The notes below the pieces were generated by a model. It saw nothing but the letters and a program-made list of their open reading frames with translations, was not told the DNA's origin and ran no database searches. From Lachnospiraceae bacterium (GTDB taxonomy: Bacteria; Bacillota; Clostridia; Lachnospirales; Lachnospiraceae): a stretch of DNA of 44,809 nucleotides. Below, piece after piece: positions 7,187 through 16,458 of the stretch. The translations under genes were made by a program, and so were the position numbers. The stretch spans positions 1 to 44,809 of the forward strand of contig JAQUUX010000016.1 in the NCBI GenBank assembly GCA_028693705.1, given 5' to 3'. The stretch's first letter is position 1. Every line of letters starts with the position of its first letter.

Positions 7187-9256
7187 TTATTCAGCCGCAC
7201 TATATGCCATGGCATAGAACATTTCCTGAGAATTCAATCTGATCTCTCCTAAATGTCGCTCCACATATATACCTTCTCTGGTTAATCGCTTTCCTTTTTC
7301 GTCATCTTTTAGCATAGAATCAAACATCTTGTCCAGCTTTTCCCGGATGGATCCATCCAAAATAGGAGCCGCCACTTCCACCCGGCGTAAGGTATTCCTG
7401 GTCATAAAATCAGCAGATGCAATATACATTTTTTCCCGTTCCTTTGTTCCGAAACGATAGATACGGGAATGCTCCAGATAACGGCCTACGATACTGATTA
7501 CTTTAATGTTTTCTGTATAACCTTCAATCTCCGGAATCAGACAGCAGATCCCTCTTATGATCAGTTCTATTTTTACGCCTGCTTTCGATGCCTCCACCAG
7601 TTTCTCAATAATATCCTTATCAGTCAGAGAATTGATTTTAATGCCGATATACGCTGCCTCACCATTTTTTGCGTGAGCGATCTCCTCGTCCATCATAGCC
7701 AGTATTTTATTCTGAAGACAATTTGGAGCGACCAGCAGCTTTTCTGCATGCTCCACAGTTTCTTCTTTTAACAGGCTGGCGAATACTTCTGCTGTCTCTG
7801 TTCCAATTTCTTTGTTTGCCGTCATTAAAGACAAGTCCGTATACAAAGTAGAGGTTTTTTCATTATAATTTCCGGTACCAATCTGCGTAATATAAGTAAG
7901 TCCCTCTTCTGATTTTCTGGTAATCAGGCAAATCTTGGAATGCACCTTATATCCATTCAGTCCATAGATTACGCGGCATCCCGCATCTTTCAGCTTCCTG
8001 GAATATTCAATATTGCTTTCCTCATCAAACCGTGCACGAAGCTCTACCAATACCACAACTTCTTTCCCGTTTTCAGCTGCTTCTACTAAGGCATCCACAA
8101 TCTGGCTTCGATCTGCCAGACGGTATAGCGTCATTTTAATGGAAACCACTGTGTCATCTGTTGCTGCTTCTTTTAACAGACTGACAAAGGATTTAATATT
8201 TTCAAAAGGATAACTTAACAGCACGTCTTTTTTCATGATCTGCGAAATCAAACTTTCCTTTTCATTTAACTGCGGTGTGGTCCTCGGAGAACGCTTCTGA
8301 TAAAACAGTTCCTCTTTTCCCTGACTTCTGAGATAGTTCTGAATCACAAATACAAAAGACATATCAAGCGGTACTCTGGATAAAAAGACATGGCTTTTTT
8401 CCACTTGTAAATATTTGCAAAGTTCTCCAATCAGCTTTTTATTCAATTCCCTGGAAAATTCTATTCTAACCGGATTCATCCGTCTTCTCTGCTTAATCAA
8501 AGTTTCCATCGCTGCACGATAATCCAGATCCTCATCATAAATCGTCTCTGTATCAATATCTGCATTTCGGGTAATTCTAAGCAGGGATTTCTCTGCAATA
8601 TTATATTTTGGGAATAATTTCGGCAAAAAGTGCAGAATGATTTCTTCCGAAAGCATAAATGTGCCCGGTCTGGTAGGAATTTCAATTAGTCTCTTGAATA
8701 CATTATTGCTGCAGGGAATCAAAGCGGTTTTGGTTTTACCGCTCTTAGAAGCCAGCAAGGCAACTGCATAGATGTCTTTGTTTTTGATAAAAGGAAAGGG
8801 CTGCTGTTTGCTGATAATATTAGCAGACAGATATGGCGCAATTTCATGATCAAAATAGGTCTCCAGAAATTCTCCTTCTTCTCCGGATAATTTATTGAAA
8901 TTAATAATGCGGATGCCCTTAGGCTCCAGCTCTCCCATGAGCTGTTCATAGATTCTGGCTTTTTTTAGATCCAGCTCCCTTGTTGCCTCCAAAATCGCTT
9001 TAACCTGTTCTTTACTGGTCATATTGGTTTTATTCTCACGAACATCCTCTGCCGTCTGCATCTGATCCATCAGTGTTCCCACACGTACCATATAAAATTC
9101 ATCCAGGTTTGACTGGTAAATCGAAGCAAACGTCAATCTCTCCGCTAATGGTACCGCCGGATTTCCTGCTTCGTTTAACACTCTTTCATTGAATTTCAAC
9201 CAGGAAAGCTCTCTGTTCATCATATATGGTTCTGCAGTGGTTTTTTTCTTTTTCAT
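7187..9256 (-). CDS. ppk1: Polyphosphate kinase 1
   Basis: Reversibly polymerises the gamma-phosphate of ATP into inorganic polyphosphate, a phosphate and stress reserve. The 689-residue length is standard. Visible are the N-terminal domain (MNRELSWLKFNERVL, NLDEFYMVRVG), the catalytic core (VSIKMTLYRLA), the active-site histidine expected to be phosphorylated (H439 in GYKVHSKICL) and the second conserved histidine (H596 in LEHSRIYRFG). A PhoP-box-like repeat array lies 120-155 bp upstream, suggesting induction by phosphate starvation. A GGAGAT sits about 16 bp before the ATG, an unusually wide gap. Confidence 0.97.
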   Translation of the reverse strand: MKKKKTTAEPYMMNRELSWLKFNERVLNEAGNPAVPLAERLTFASIYQSNLDEFYMVRVGTLMDQMQTAEDVRENKTNMTSKEQVKAILEATRELDLKKARIYEQLMGELEPKGIRIINFNKLSGEEGEFLETYFDHEIAPYLSANIISKQQPFPFIKNKDIYAVALLASKSGKTKTALIPCSNNVFKRLIEIPTRPGTFMLSEEIILHFLPKLFPKYNIAEKSLLRITRNADIDTETIYDEDLDYRAAMETLIKQRRRMNPVRIEFSRELNKKLIGELCKYLQVEKSHVFLSRVPLDMSFVFVIQNYLRSQGKEELFYQKRSPRTTPQLNEKESLISQIMKKDVLLSYPFENIKSFVSLLKEAATDDTVVSIKMTLYRLADRSQIVDALVEAAENGKEVVVLVELRARFDEESNIEYSRKLKDAGCRVIYGLNGYKVHSKICLITRKSEEGLTYITQIGTGNYNEKTSTLYTDLSLMTANKEIGTETAEVFASLLKEETVEHAEKLLVAPNCLQNKILAMMDEEIAHAKNGEAAYIGIKINSLTDKDIIEKLVEASKAGVKIELIIRGICCLIPEIEGYTENIKVISIVGRYLEHSRIYRFGTKEREKMYIASADFMTRNTLRRVEVAAPILDGSIREKLDKMFDSMLKDDEKGKRLTREGIYVERHLGEIRLNSQEMFYAMAYSAAE

Positions 9257-9379
9257 AATATTTAAATTTTAATCTCCCTATAGAAGTTCTTTCTCAAAAG
9301 TATGGCAATTCACGTAAAACTGCTTCTCATATTTTTCCAATCTTCATACTACTGGCACAAAACTATTCCGGCTATCATT

Positions 9380-9412
9380 TTTATGTATTATTTATGTAAA
9401 ATTAATGTAAAA
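9380..9412 (-). promoter_or_regulatory. PhoP-box-like repeats before ppk1
   Basis: Three 11-bp units in perfect register on the minus strand: TTTTACATTAA (9412-9402), TTTTACATAAA (9401-9391) and TAATACATAAA (9390-9380). The Gram-positive PhoP site is a series of TT(A/C/T)A(C/T)A hexamers at 11-bp steps, which these match closely. The array lies upstream of ppk1, a gene under Pho control in several bacteria. Binding is inferred from the pattern. Confidence 0.65.
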
Positions 9413-9445
9413 AGACCTTACAGCCTTAAGCCGCAAAGTCCTTTA
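9407..9445 (-). terminator. Possible terminator after the phospholipase pseudogene
   Basis: Directly after the stop, minus-strand sequence AAAGGACTTTGCGGC, TTAA, GGCTGTAAGGTCTTTTT can fold into an imperfect stem followed by five Ts. The T-run is shared with the first PhoP-box repeat of ppk1. The stem has several mismatches. Confidence 0.4.
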
Positions 9446-10063
9446 ATAATATATATTGTGCTGTGCACCGATAGTAAACGCTTCCTTCAGTGCGGCATCA
9501 TTAAACTGTTTATTTCGTTTTAATATTCCGGCCATACCAAGCATAATATTCCCCACCGCAAGTTTCATATACAGACTGTCCGTTTCCATTCTGTCATCAG
9601 ACTCCATATTGTAGTTCTGAATCATTTCTGTTTCTTCCAGATATGTTATATATGTTTTCTCAAGCATTCTTATAAGTTCCGATGCATTTTGGATCATTTC
9701 TTCGGTTTTTTCGTTTTCCGTATTTTCTCCGGCAATAAATTCTGTCAAATGATGTTCATAAGCAATATGATCCCAAATATTTCCTTCAAATAACTCATTG
9801 TGTGGATTTGTAAAATAGTCTTCTACATAGTGAATCGCATATCCCAGTCCAATACAGGACGGAATATTCAAACTGCCTCACTCCTGTAGATTCTGCAACC
9901 ATTTTCCCACTTTTAAATATGAAGTTTTCCAAGTATGTCCCGTTATATAGGTGGGTAAAAAAAGATCCGGCAAAATACTCCCCAGTTTGATCCAGAAGGA
10001 ATAGACTGACAGCTCCTTCGGCAGTATTTTTCCGGTAACCAGTAAATGACCTTTTTTATTCAT
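9443..10063 (-). pseudogene. Zinc-dependent phospholipase C, interrupted by in-frame TGA
   Basis: Two segments in the same reading frame together make a protein of about 205 residues resembling the zinc-dependent phospholipase C family (PF00882). The N-terminal part has GSILPDLFLPTYITGHTW and the C-terminal part has GYAIHYVEDYFTNPHN and AYEHHL, which supply the expected His/Asp zinc ligands. A single TGA at 9880-9878 separates ...WLQNLQE from GSLNIPSCIGLGYA. No frameshift is involved, and TGG (Trp) to TGA is the simplest reading. The start is the ATG at 10063, preceded by AAAGGAG; a longer upstream extension is not supported. Promoter, leader and terminator look intact, so the lesion may be recent, a sequence error, or read through at low level. 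Confidence 0.75.
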
Positions 10064-10077
10064 ATGCTCTCCTTTTT

Positions 10078-10157
10078 GATAAACAACTTTATCCCCGGAT
10101 AGGAGAATGCCGGGTAAGGAACCCCCACCCGGCATTATTATGAAAAAGTTATTTATC
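10078..10157 (-). promoter_or_regulatory. Structured 5' leader of the phospholipase gene
   Basis: On the minus strand an outer stem of 13 bp with one mismatch pairs GATAAATAACTTT (10157-10145) with AAAGTTGTTTATC (10090-10078). Inside it is a perfect 10-bp hairpin, AATGCCGGGT (10136-10127) with ACCCGGCATT (10115-10106). The outer stem ends two bases before the AAAGGAG ribosome binding site. No terminator T-run follows. I do not recognise it as a known riboswitch class; a small inverted-repeat element is the alternative. Confidence 0.55.
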
Positions 10158-10204
10158 TTCCGACGCTACATCGGTCTTTAAGATAGGTTTACTTTACAAT
10201 TGAT

Positions 10205-10270
10205 ACTATAACAAGCCAACGTAAAAACTACTATCAGCTATATGTAAGGTTTTTGTAATTCTTGTGTAAA
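10205..10270 (-). promoter_or_regulatory. PhoP-box-like repeats and -10 before the phospholipase gene
   Basis: Minus-strand 11-bp units TTTACACAAGA (10270-10260), ATTACAAAAAC (10259-10249) and CTTACATATAG (10248-10238). After one skipped unit a fourth in register, TTTTACGTTGG (10226-10216), precedes a -10 element TATAGT (10210-10205). There is no good -35 hexamer, as expected for an activator-dependent Pho promoter. Confidence 0.6.
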
Positions 10271-10464
10271 GTTTCTACCATTTACCAAACCTTCCGTCTG
10301 TCTTTCGGAGCCAGGTTCATATTCTCAATTTTCGGCATTGCGGGGAGAAGTATCTGCGTAATCAGATGATTGGAATAATGCGCACTAACTTACATTTGGT
10401 TTTCGTTTCATTTTGGATAAAAACAGTATAAAATTAGTCTATAAATGTCTAGAAGGAGGTCAAT
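10271..10464 (+). promoter_or_regulatory. Upstream region of the chemoreceptor gene
   Basis: Part of the roughly 400-bp gap between the phospholipase and chemoreceptor genes. It holds a hairpin with arms AACCT-TCCG and CGGA-AGGTT (about 10287-10320), a small ATCTG..CAGAT hairpin and a possible -10 TATAAA (10427-10432) without a convincing -35. No sigma-28 (flagellar) promoter pattern is seen. The ribosome binding site AGAAGGAGG lies just before the ATG. Confidence 0.35.
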
Positions 10465-12534
10465 ATGTCTAAGTTTGTTAAAAAAAGTAAACCAAGAACA
10501 AAGCAAAAGATTCGTCTGGGAGGTTTATTCCGAACAATCTTTCTAACAGCAATTCTTTGTATGACAATACCGCTTCTCATATCTTCAGTTACCACAATCT
10601 CTTCAGTATACAAGAAATTGCAGGATACAACTAATCAAAACTTAAAACAGCTGTCTATCGAAAAAATGAACGAAGTAGATTCCATCATTCAAAATCAGAT
10701 TGCCGTATCCCAGGCTGTGGCAGAATCACCTTATATCAATGCTGCAATGGCCCTACAGCTGAAAAACGGTGTGTTGGATACTGCAAAAAACATAAAAATA
10801 CAGAACTATCTGGGTGATGTCTATGCCAACAGCCATGGACTTTATGAAAACTTCTTTATTACATGTGGTTCTGTCGGTGTGGCAGATGGGCTGCACGGAA
10901 CAACTCTCCATGATGTTACCGGAGAACCATGGTATGATGCCTGCATGGCAGACGGCCAGTTTTTGGGAACAAGTGTTTCACCCGTTACAGGTCGTCCCGT
11001 TTTCATTATTTCTTATGCTATTACAGATCCTGTATCCCATGCCCCGGTGGGCGGATTAAATAATTCCCTTGATTTGGGTGCCATGACAGAAACTATTGTC
11101 GGTTCCCTTGCTGACGAAGATACCACTGCCCTTATTCTTGATGATAACGGAGATGTCATTGCAAGTGATAACCCGGAACAGATCCTTACAGTAAATTTTA
11201 ATACAGAAAATGACAGTACTGCTGCTACCATGAGTCAGATATTAAGTGAAAATTCCGGTATTGTTAATTTTGAATTAAACGACGTTGCAAATATTGGTGC
11301 TTTTTCTAAAACTAACGGTATGAATACCCTCGTCTTCATGCCGGAAAGTTCTTATACTTCTGCAATTTATCAATTAATAAAACAGATTTTACTGGTTGCT
11401 GTAATTTGTTTTATTATTGCAACCATCGTGATTATTCTAATCTCCATGTCCATCACAAAACCTCTTGGACAAATGGTGGGATTAATTGAAAAATGTGGCA
11501 ATGCCGATTTCTCAGAGCAAATTCCTGCCAGATTATTAAAACGAAAAGATGAAGTTGGCACTCTGGCCGCTTCCATGGGAAACATGCAGATTTTTCTGCG
11601 AGATATCTTCCAGGCAATTATTTTAGAAACAGACACTGTAAATGAAAATATGATCACCTCCAAAAAGCAAATGGAGCTTCTATCTTCAAGGATCAATACT
11701 GTGAATAATCTGACAGCCGATCGTGCTGCTGAAATGGAAGAAACCGCCGCCAGCACAGAAATGATTAACCAGAACGCTGATAGCATTAAAAATGAAATTG
11801 AGCATATCGGTCATGGAATAGACAACGGTCAAGAAGTCTCCGAAGGTATCAACCAACGTGCTCTTTCCTTAAAAGAAAGTGCTTCTGAGTCTCAAAAACG
11901 TGTTATCCAGTTAATGTCAGAGCTAAATGAAAACCTGAAAGATGCCCTTGAGCAATCGAAAGCTGTCAACAATATTGATGCTTTGTCCAATGCAATTTTG
12001 GAAATCGCATCGCAAACAAATCTGCTGGCATTAAACGCTTCTATTGAAGCGGCCCGTGCCGGAGAAAATGGAAAAGGATTTGCTGTTGTAGCAGATGAAA
12101 TCAGAAAACTGGCTGAAAACTCCCAGAACACAGTTGGCGAAATTCAGAATGTTACCAAGCAGGTTATCCTGGCAGTTAATAATCTGATTGAAAATTCCCA
12201 GAAGACCATTCAATTCATCGACCAGGATGTTATGGTGGATTATGAATCCATGGTTTCCACCGGTGAACAATATTATGCCGACGCAGATGCAGTCAAAGAA
12301 CTTATGAATACCATTAGCGACTCTGCTAATCAGCTCTCCACTGCAATTGCTGCAACTACAGCTTCCATCAAGGAAATTTCTGTTGCCAATAACGAAGGTG
12401 CTGAGGGTATTTCCAATATCGCTCAGAATACACAGGATGTATTGAATATGTCCAGCAGCGTTTCCAATATTATGGAATCTGTACAGGGCAGTACCCAGAA
12501 GCTGAAAGAATCAGTAGAAAAAGTCAAAATATAA
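10465..12534 (+). CDS. Methyl-accepting chemotaxis protein
   Basis: A 689-residue transmembrane chemoreceptor. The order is a basic N-terminus, membrane segment 1 (about 28-48), extracellular Cache-type sensor (about 50-295, with [12 protein letters not shown] and [11 protein letters not shown] typical of dCache), membrane segment 2 (about 302-327), HAMP ([10 protein letters not shown] onward) and cytoplasmic signalling coiled coil. The hairpin tip that contacts CheA/CheW is [20 protein letters not shown] (about 512-531). The ligand is unknown. There are no che or flagellar genes nearby, so it is a stand-alone receptor. It ends at a strong two-way terminator. Confidence 0.95.
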   Translation: MSKFVKKSKPRTKQKIRLGGLFRTIFLTAILCMTIPLLISSVTTISSVYKKLQDTTNQNLKQLSIEKMNEVDSIIQNQIAVSQAVAESPYINAAMALQLKNGVLDTAKNIKIQNYLGDVYANSHGLYENFFITCGSVGVADGLHGTTLHDVTGEPWYDACMADGQFLGTSVSPVTGRPVFIISYAITDPVSHAPVGGLNNSLDLGAMTETIVGSLADEDTTALILDDNGDVIASDNPEQILTVNFNTENDSTAATMSQILSENSGIVNFELNDVANIGAFSKTNGMNTLVFMPESSYTSAIYQLIKQILLVAVICFIIATIVIILISMSITKPLGQMVGLIEKCGNADFSEQIPARLLKRKDEVGTLAASMGNMQIFLRDIFQAIILETDTVNENMITSKKQMELLSSRINTVNNLTADRAAEMEETAASTEMINQNADSIKNEIEHIGHGIDNGQEVSEGINQRALSLKESASESQKRVIQLMSELNENLKDALEQSKAVNNIDALSNAILEIASQTNLLALNASIEAARAGENGKGFAVVADEIRKLAENSQNTVGEIQNVTKQVILAVNNLIENSQKTIQFIDQDVMVDYESMVSTGEQYYADADAVKELMNTISDSANQLSTAIAATTASIKEISVANNEGAEGISNIAQNTQDVLNMSSSVSNIMESVQGSTQKLKESVEKVKI

Positions 12535-12551
12535 AATATATCAATATAATG

Positions 12552-12613
12552 AAAAAAGCGTCTTTGTCAGTTTATATCCTGTAACAGGGTTTCTGCTGAT
12601 GAAGACGCTTTTT
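12552..12613. terminator. Two-way terminator between chemoreceptor and chromate transporter
   Basis: A long stem with outer arms AAAAAAGCGTCTT and AAGACGCTTTTT and inner TCAG/CTGA pairs lies between two convergent genes. It has a T-run in both directions. Confidence 0.85.
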
Positions 12614-12618
12614 ATAGT

Positions 12619-13185
12619 TTACATTTTAAATAGGAATCCTACCAATCCGGAAACTACAATCATCATAATCGGATTGCTTTTCTTTGTAATCTTGGTAACT
12701 GCGAATAAGATCACACCATAAAGTACACTCTTCCATAAAACCTGATTCAGGAAAGGATTTGCCGGATCAAAAATTCCGCCATTTAAGAAACATACTCGCA
12801 TAACACCTACACCCGCCACACTGATCAAGGCAACCGATGCGGCTTTCAAGGCATAGAGCGCACCTTTTACATATTTGTTTTCTTTGAATTTCTGCATAAA
12901 GTTAGAAACAATAATAATAATGATAATGGACGGAGCGATTAATCCCAGTGTTGCAATTGCACCGCCAAAGGCTCCCGCTGACGTATAGCCAACATAAGTT
13001 GCCATGTTTACACCCATAGGTCCGGGCGTTGACTCTGAAACAGCAATCATGTTGGAAATATCACCAATTGTAAACCAGCCTGTGTTTTTTTGCATTTCAT
13101 ACAGGAACGGTAAGGTTGCAAGGCCTCCGCCTATAGAAAACAATCCTACTTTAAAAAAGTCAAAGAACAACTCAAGATACATCAT
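12619..13185 (-). CDS. Chromate transporter, single CHR domain (second subunit)
   Basis: A 188-residue membrane protein of the chromate ion transporter (CHR) family with one CHR domain. The family signature FFKVGLFSIGGGLATLPFL is at residues 8-26, followed by SESTPGPMGVNMATYVGY. Short CHR proteins work as pairs of half-size subunits that equal one long ChrA. Its start overlaps the stop of the partner gene by 4 bp (ATGA). The true substrate in gut or soil Clostridia is uncertain; chromate, sulfate or another anion are possible. Confidence 0.92.
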   Translation of the reverse strand: MMYLELFFDFFKVGLFSIGGGLATLPFLYEMQKNTGWFTIGDISNMIAVSESTPGPMGVNMATYVGYTSAGAFGGAIATLGLIAPSIIIIIIVSNFMQKFKENKYVKGALYALKAASVALISVAGVGVMRVCFLNGGIFDPANPFLNQVLWKSVLYGVILFAVTKITKKSNPIMMIVVSGLVGFLFKM

Positions 13186-13730
13186 TTTTTCACGTCCTCC
13201 TTATTTCCTCTAATAATGATTCCCGCTACACCTGCTGCTACAATTAACAGGATGTTGGAAATGCCGGTAAATAGCGAAAGTGAAAACACAATAGCAAATA
13301 AAATCCAGGTTGTAGTATCTATCAATGCTTTCTTTCCAAGTTTTACAACTGAATTAAATATTAAAATACAGACACAGACACGAATACCGGACAATACATT
13401 CTGTACCCATGGAATATCTGCAAAATTGTTAATAAATGCTGCAATAATTGATATGATAATTACCGATGGGAAAACGCATCCGAGCGTAGCTACAATACCA
13501 CCCAGAATACCTTTCTTACGATAACCGATAAAGGTTGCCGTATTCACGGCAATGATACCGGGTGTACACTGACCAATTGCATAATAATCCATCAATTCAT
13601 CTTCCGTTGCCCAGCCCTTTTTCTCTACCACTTCTCTCTGTAATATAGGCAACATCGCATAACCGCCGCCAAATGTGAATCCACCGATTTTGGCAAATGT
13701 TAAAAATAAATCTATTAAGTCTTTCATCAT
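13182..13730 (-). CDS. Chromate transporter, single CHR domain (first subunit)
   Basis: A 182-residue half-size CHR protein, partner of the overlapping downstream gene. The signature FAKIGGFTFGGGYAMLPILQ (about 11-30) and GQCTPGIIAVNTATFIGY are clear, with about five hydrophobic segments. The two subunits usually insert with opposite orientation. A LysR regulator starts 168 bp away on the opposite strand, which suggests it controls this pair. Confidence 0.92.
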   Translation of the reverse strand: MMKDLIDLFLTFAKIGGFTFGGGYAMLPILQREVVEKKGWATEDELMDYYAIGQCTPGIIAVNTATFIGYRKKGILGGIVATLGCVFPSVIIISIIAAFINNFADIPWVQNVLSGIRVCVCILIFNSVVKLGKKALIDTTTWILFAIVFSLSLFTGISNILLIVAAGVAGIIIRGNKEDVKK

Positions 13731-13786
13731 CTGTCTCCTCTCCTAAAACTGTCGTAATATTACCATAGACTTTATGCTATGTAAAA

Positions 13787-13826
13787 TATATAATTGATAT
13801 ATAATTTATACCTTTTATATATAATT
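13787..13826. repeat. Three TATATAATT repeats in the chr/LysR gap
   Basis: The nonamer TATATAATT occurs three times, at 13787, 13798 and 13818 (steps of 11 and 20 bp), between the divergent chromate transporter and LysR genes. Such spacing fits binding on one DNA face by a LysR tetramer, but the sequence is simple A/T and chance is possible. Confidence 0.35.
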
Positions 13827-13898
13827 TGATTTTATTTATCTTTTTAAAAACGTTTACTTTATATTTTCACAAAATACAACATTTATTCAGGAGAGAAC

Positions 13899-14765
13899 AT
13901 GACCCTAAAACAACTATCTTATTTTTTGGAAATAGCAAATTGCGGCAATATGAGTAAAGCTGCCAAGAAATTAAATATTGCCCAGCCACCGCTGAGTATT
14001 CAGCTGAAGGCTCTGGAAGAAGAATTACAAACAAAACTCTTTGATCGAAACACAAGATACATGCAGCTAACAGAAGCCGGCACTTATCTGTATGATCGTG
14101 CCTCTCAGGTTTTGGAACTCATCCGTTGTACTGAAAATGACCTGAAGGGTTTTCAATCTTCTTCCACCGGTACTCTTACACTAGGTATGATCTCCTCCTG
14201 CGGCTGTGCTATTCTGGATCACAAAATACAGTTATTTCGTCAAAAATTTCCCAATGTTCATTTTGAAATATCCGAAGGGAATACCTTTGAACTGCTTGAT
14301 AAATTAAGAAAAAGAGAGTTGGATTTAGCTGTCATCCGAACTCCCTTTGATTCCAAAGATCTGCAATATATTGAGATTTTAAATGAACCTTTTTGTGCTG
14401 TAGGTATACCGGCTCTCTTATCCGAATGCAAAACAGATTGTATTTCTCTTACCCAGCTGTCTGCACTTCCCTTGATCTATTACAAACGATTTGAAAACCT
14501 GATACAAGTGGCCTTTCTTTCCCAGAATCTTCCCAATAGCTGTTACTGCAAAAACGAAGATGCCAGAACATCTTTGATGTGGGCAAGAGCCGGTATGGGA
14601 GTTGCTTTGGTACCCCGCTCCATTATCCAAAGTATCAATGTCGAGAACCTCTCTGTGAAAGAAATCCTTGAGCCAACTTTTCACACCAGTATCTGTATTG
14701 CAAGCAGAAAAGAACAATATCTCTCACAATATGCGAAAGAGTTTCTGCAAATCTTCAGCGAATAA
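13899..14765 (+). CDS. LysR family transcriptional regulator
   Basis: A 288-residue LysR-type regulator. The N-terminal winged helix-turn-helix (residues 1-60) reads MTLKQLSYFLEIANCGNMSK... with AQPPLSIQLKALEEEL as the recognition region. The rest (about 88-285) is a periplasmic-binding-protein-like effector domain. It is divergent from the split chromate transporter, the usual arrangement for a LysR activator and its target. The stop lies 2 bp from the stop of the convergent L,D-transpeptidase gene, with no terminator visible between them. Confidence 0.93.
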   Translation: MTLKQLSYFLEIANCGNMSKAAKKLNIAQPPLSIQLKALEEELQTKLFDRNTRYMQLTEAGTYLYDRASQVLELIRCTENDLKGFQSSSTGTLTLGMISSCGCAILDHKIQLFRQKFPNVHFEISEGNTFELLDKLRKRELDLAVIRTPFDSKDLQYIEILNEPFCAVGIPALLSECKTDCISLTQLSALPLIYYKRFENLIQVAFLSQNLPNSCYCKNEDARTSLMWARAGMGVALVPRSIIQSINVENLSVKEILEPTFHTSICIASRKEQYLSQYAKEFLQIFSE

Positions 14766-14767
14766 AA

Positions 14768-16303
14768 TCATTCTGTTACCGGTGTACTTTCTTCCTGAGT
14801 CAGCTGTTCCTTTGGATTTTCCACTACCGGCTCCGTTCCCGGCAGTTCATAACACATCACCGGCATACCTTTTTCTATTACTTCATATATTTGCTGTGCA
14901 ATTTCATAGGGCAGATTGATACATCCATGGGCTCCGGATGTTTTATAAATATTTCCACCAAATTCTTTTCGCCAGGTAGCATCATGCATTCCTACATTTC
15001 CGTTGAAAGGCATCCAGAAGGATACCGGTGTCTGATAGGTCTCTCCCTTTAGAACTGCGTTTCTTTCTTTATATGTAATGCCATAAGTACCCACCGGTGT
15101 TCCATTTCCTTTTGCCGTATTACCGGAAACGAAATCAGATTCCAAAATCTTTTCCCCATCTTTGTATAAGAATAAATGCTGTGCCGTCAGATTAATCTCC
15201 ACGTAACTATTGCCATAATCCTGCTCTCCATATGCCGCTGCTGTCTGTCTGTAAATTGGTGTTCGACTGCCGCTTTCACCCTTCTCTATCATTTCGTATA
15301 GTTCTTCAGTTTCTTCATCAGTATTCATCCACCAGCCATAATCCCCACCGGAAACAGTGATCTCTGTTCCATAACTGGTCATGAATTCACGGTTGGTAAA
15401 AATTGTGTCATACTCTTTTCGTAAGGATGTCACATAATCAGCAACAGCAGCTTCTGAAAGTTCTACTTCTCCATCAGCAACGATCAGCCAGTCATAGATT
15501 ACGTCAGCATCCACTACCTCAGTATGATCTCCAAACTCATAAGTGATTTCTGTGTGCAAATATTGATTTAGTTTATCACACCATTCTTTCAGATCAGCAT
15601 CATCCTGTTTTACGGAAGGCATTTCATAGCAGTCGGATTCTACAAGATTGAGCTTGGTTTCCATATCCAAGGCTGCTGTTTTGACAGCCTCACAAACCTT
15701 CTCCAAATTCAATTGATTTCCATTTTGCTCCGGTATGATCTCATATCCGGTTCCTTTTATGTATTCAGATAAGGCAGCATCTGTTGGTTTCTCATAAAAT
15801 TCTTTATCAAACCCTTTCAATGCATTTACAGTCTGCTGCAATTTAGCATCATCAATTACAATCCACTCTTCTTTTTCATAACTTCGTTTTACCGGTAAGA
15901 ACCACAGAAACTGATTCTGTTCACCTATTAATTCTTTAATACCGGTTTCTTTTTTTAACTGAAATCCAATTGCTTCACCGGAAATGGTTTCTGTATAGTC
16001 ACTTCTATCCTTTTGCATTTCTGTAACTTCCAGCTGATATCCCGCTATGTCCTCAGCAATACTACCCACCGTTTTTCCTGACAAGTCCATTCCATTAACG
16101 GTACTATTCCAGCAAAAATGAAAGGAAAACCAGAGCACTCCTGCCAGGTAAACCAGAAGTATTACTGCCACTGCTGCAAACAGCCATTTTGTTTTTCCCG
16201 GCAGATTTCCTTTCTTATCAATTGCAATTTTCTCTTTATCTGTAACCTTCTTCTCTTGCGTTTCCATACTTTTTCTCACTTCATCTGTATACTCTGTTCC
16301 CAT
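14768..16303 (-). CDS. Membrane-anchored L,D-transpeptidase (YkuD)
   Basis: A 511-residue envelope enzyme that forms 3-3 peptidoglycan crosslinks or related transfers. After a basic cytoplasmic stretch (1-35) comes one membrane segment (about 39-60). A long extracellular region (70-350) follows, resembling the putative peptidoglycan-binding domain found in front of such enzymes (NGMDLSGKTVGSIAEDI). The YkuD domain (about 365-485) carries the catalytic HGC motif, H459 and C461 in SGAHGCINLP. The C-terminus is a Pro/Glu/Thr-rich tail. It is transcribed alone and convergent with the LysR gene. Confidence 0.95.
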   Translation of the reverse strand: MGTEYTDEVRKSMETQEKKVTDKEKIAIDKKGNLPGKTKWLFAAVAVILLVYLAGVLWFSFHFCWNSTVNGMDLSGKTVGSIAEDIAGYQLEVTEMQKDRSDYTETISGEAIGFQLKKETGIKELIGEQNQFLWFLPVKRSYEKEEWIVIDDAKLQQTVNALKGFDKEFYEKPTDAALSEYIKGTGYEIIPEQNGNQLNLEKVCEAVKTAALDMETKLNLVESDCYEMPSVKQDDADLKEWCDKLNQYLHTEITYEFGDHTEVVDADVIYDWLIVADGEVELSEAAVADYVTSLRKEYDTIFTNREFMTSYGTEITVSGGDYGWWMNTDEETEELYEMIEKGESGSRTPIYRQTAAAYGEQDYGNSYVEINLTAQHLFLYKDGEKILESDFVSGNTAKGNGTPVGTYGITYKERNAVLKGETYQTPVSFWMPFNGNVGMHDATWRKEFGGNIYKTSGAHGCINLPYEIAQQIYEVIEKGMPVMCYELPGTEPVVENPKEQLTQEESTPVTE

Positions 16304-16458
16304 TATCTACAATACAATCAGCAAATGCAACCGTACATTATAACCACTTTCTGGAATTAATTTTTTTTATAAATTTTTCCAAAATAATGAACTATTTTCA
16401 TCTATACTTGCTCTTATAAGTAGATGCATCAAAATTCAAAAGGAAAGGAAGGATAGCC

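Noticed and set aside
9869..9880. Selenocysteine at the in-frame TGA of the phospholipase gene
   Set aside because: The family has no selenocysteine position here, no clear SECIS-like stem was noticed after the stop, and TGG to TGA is simpler.
10465..12534. Chemoreceptor as part of a motility island
   Set aside because: No che, fli or fla genes and no sigma-28 promoter are present.
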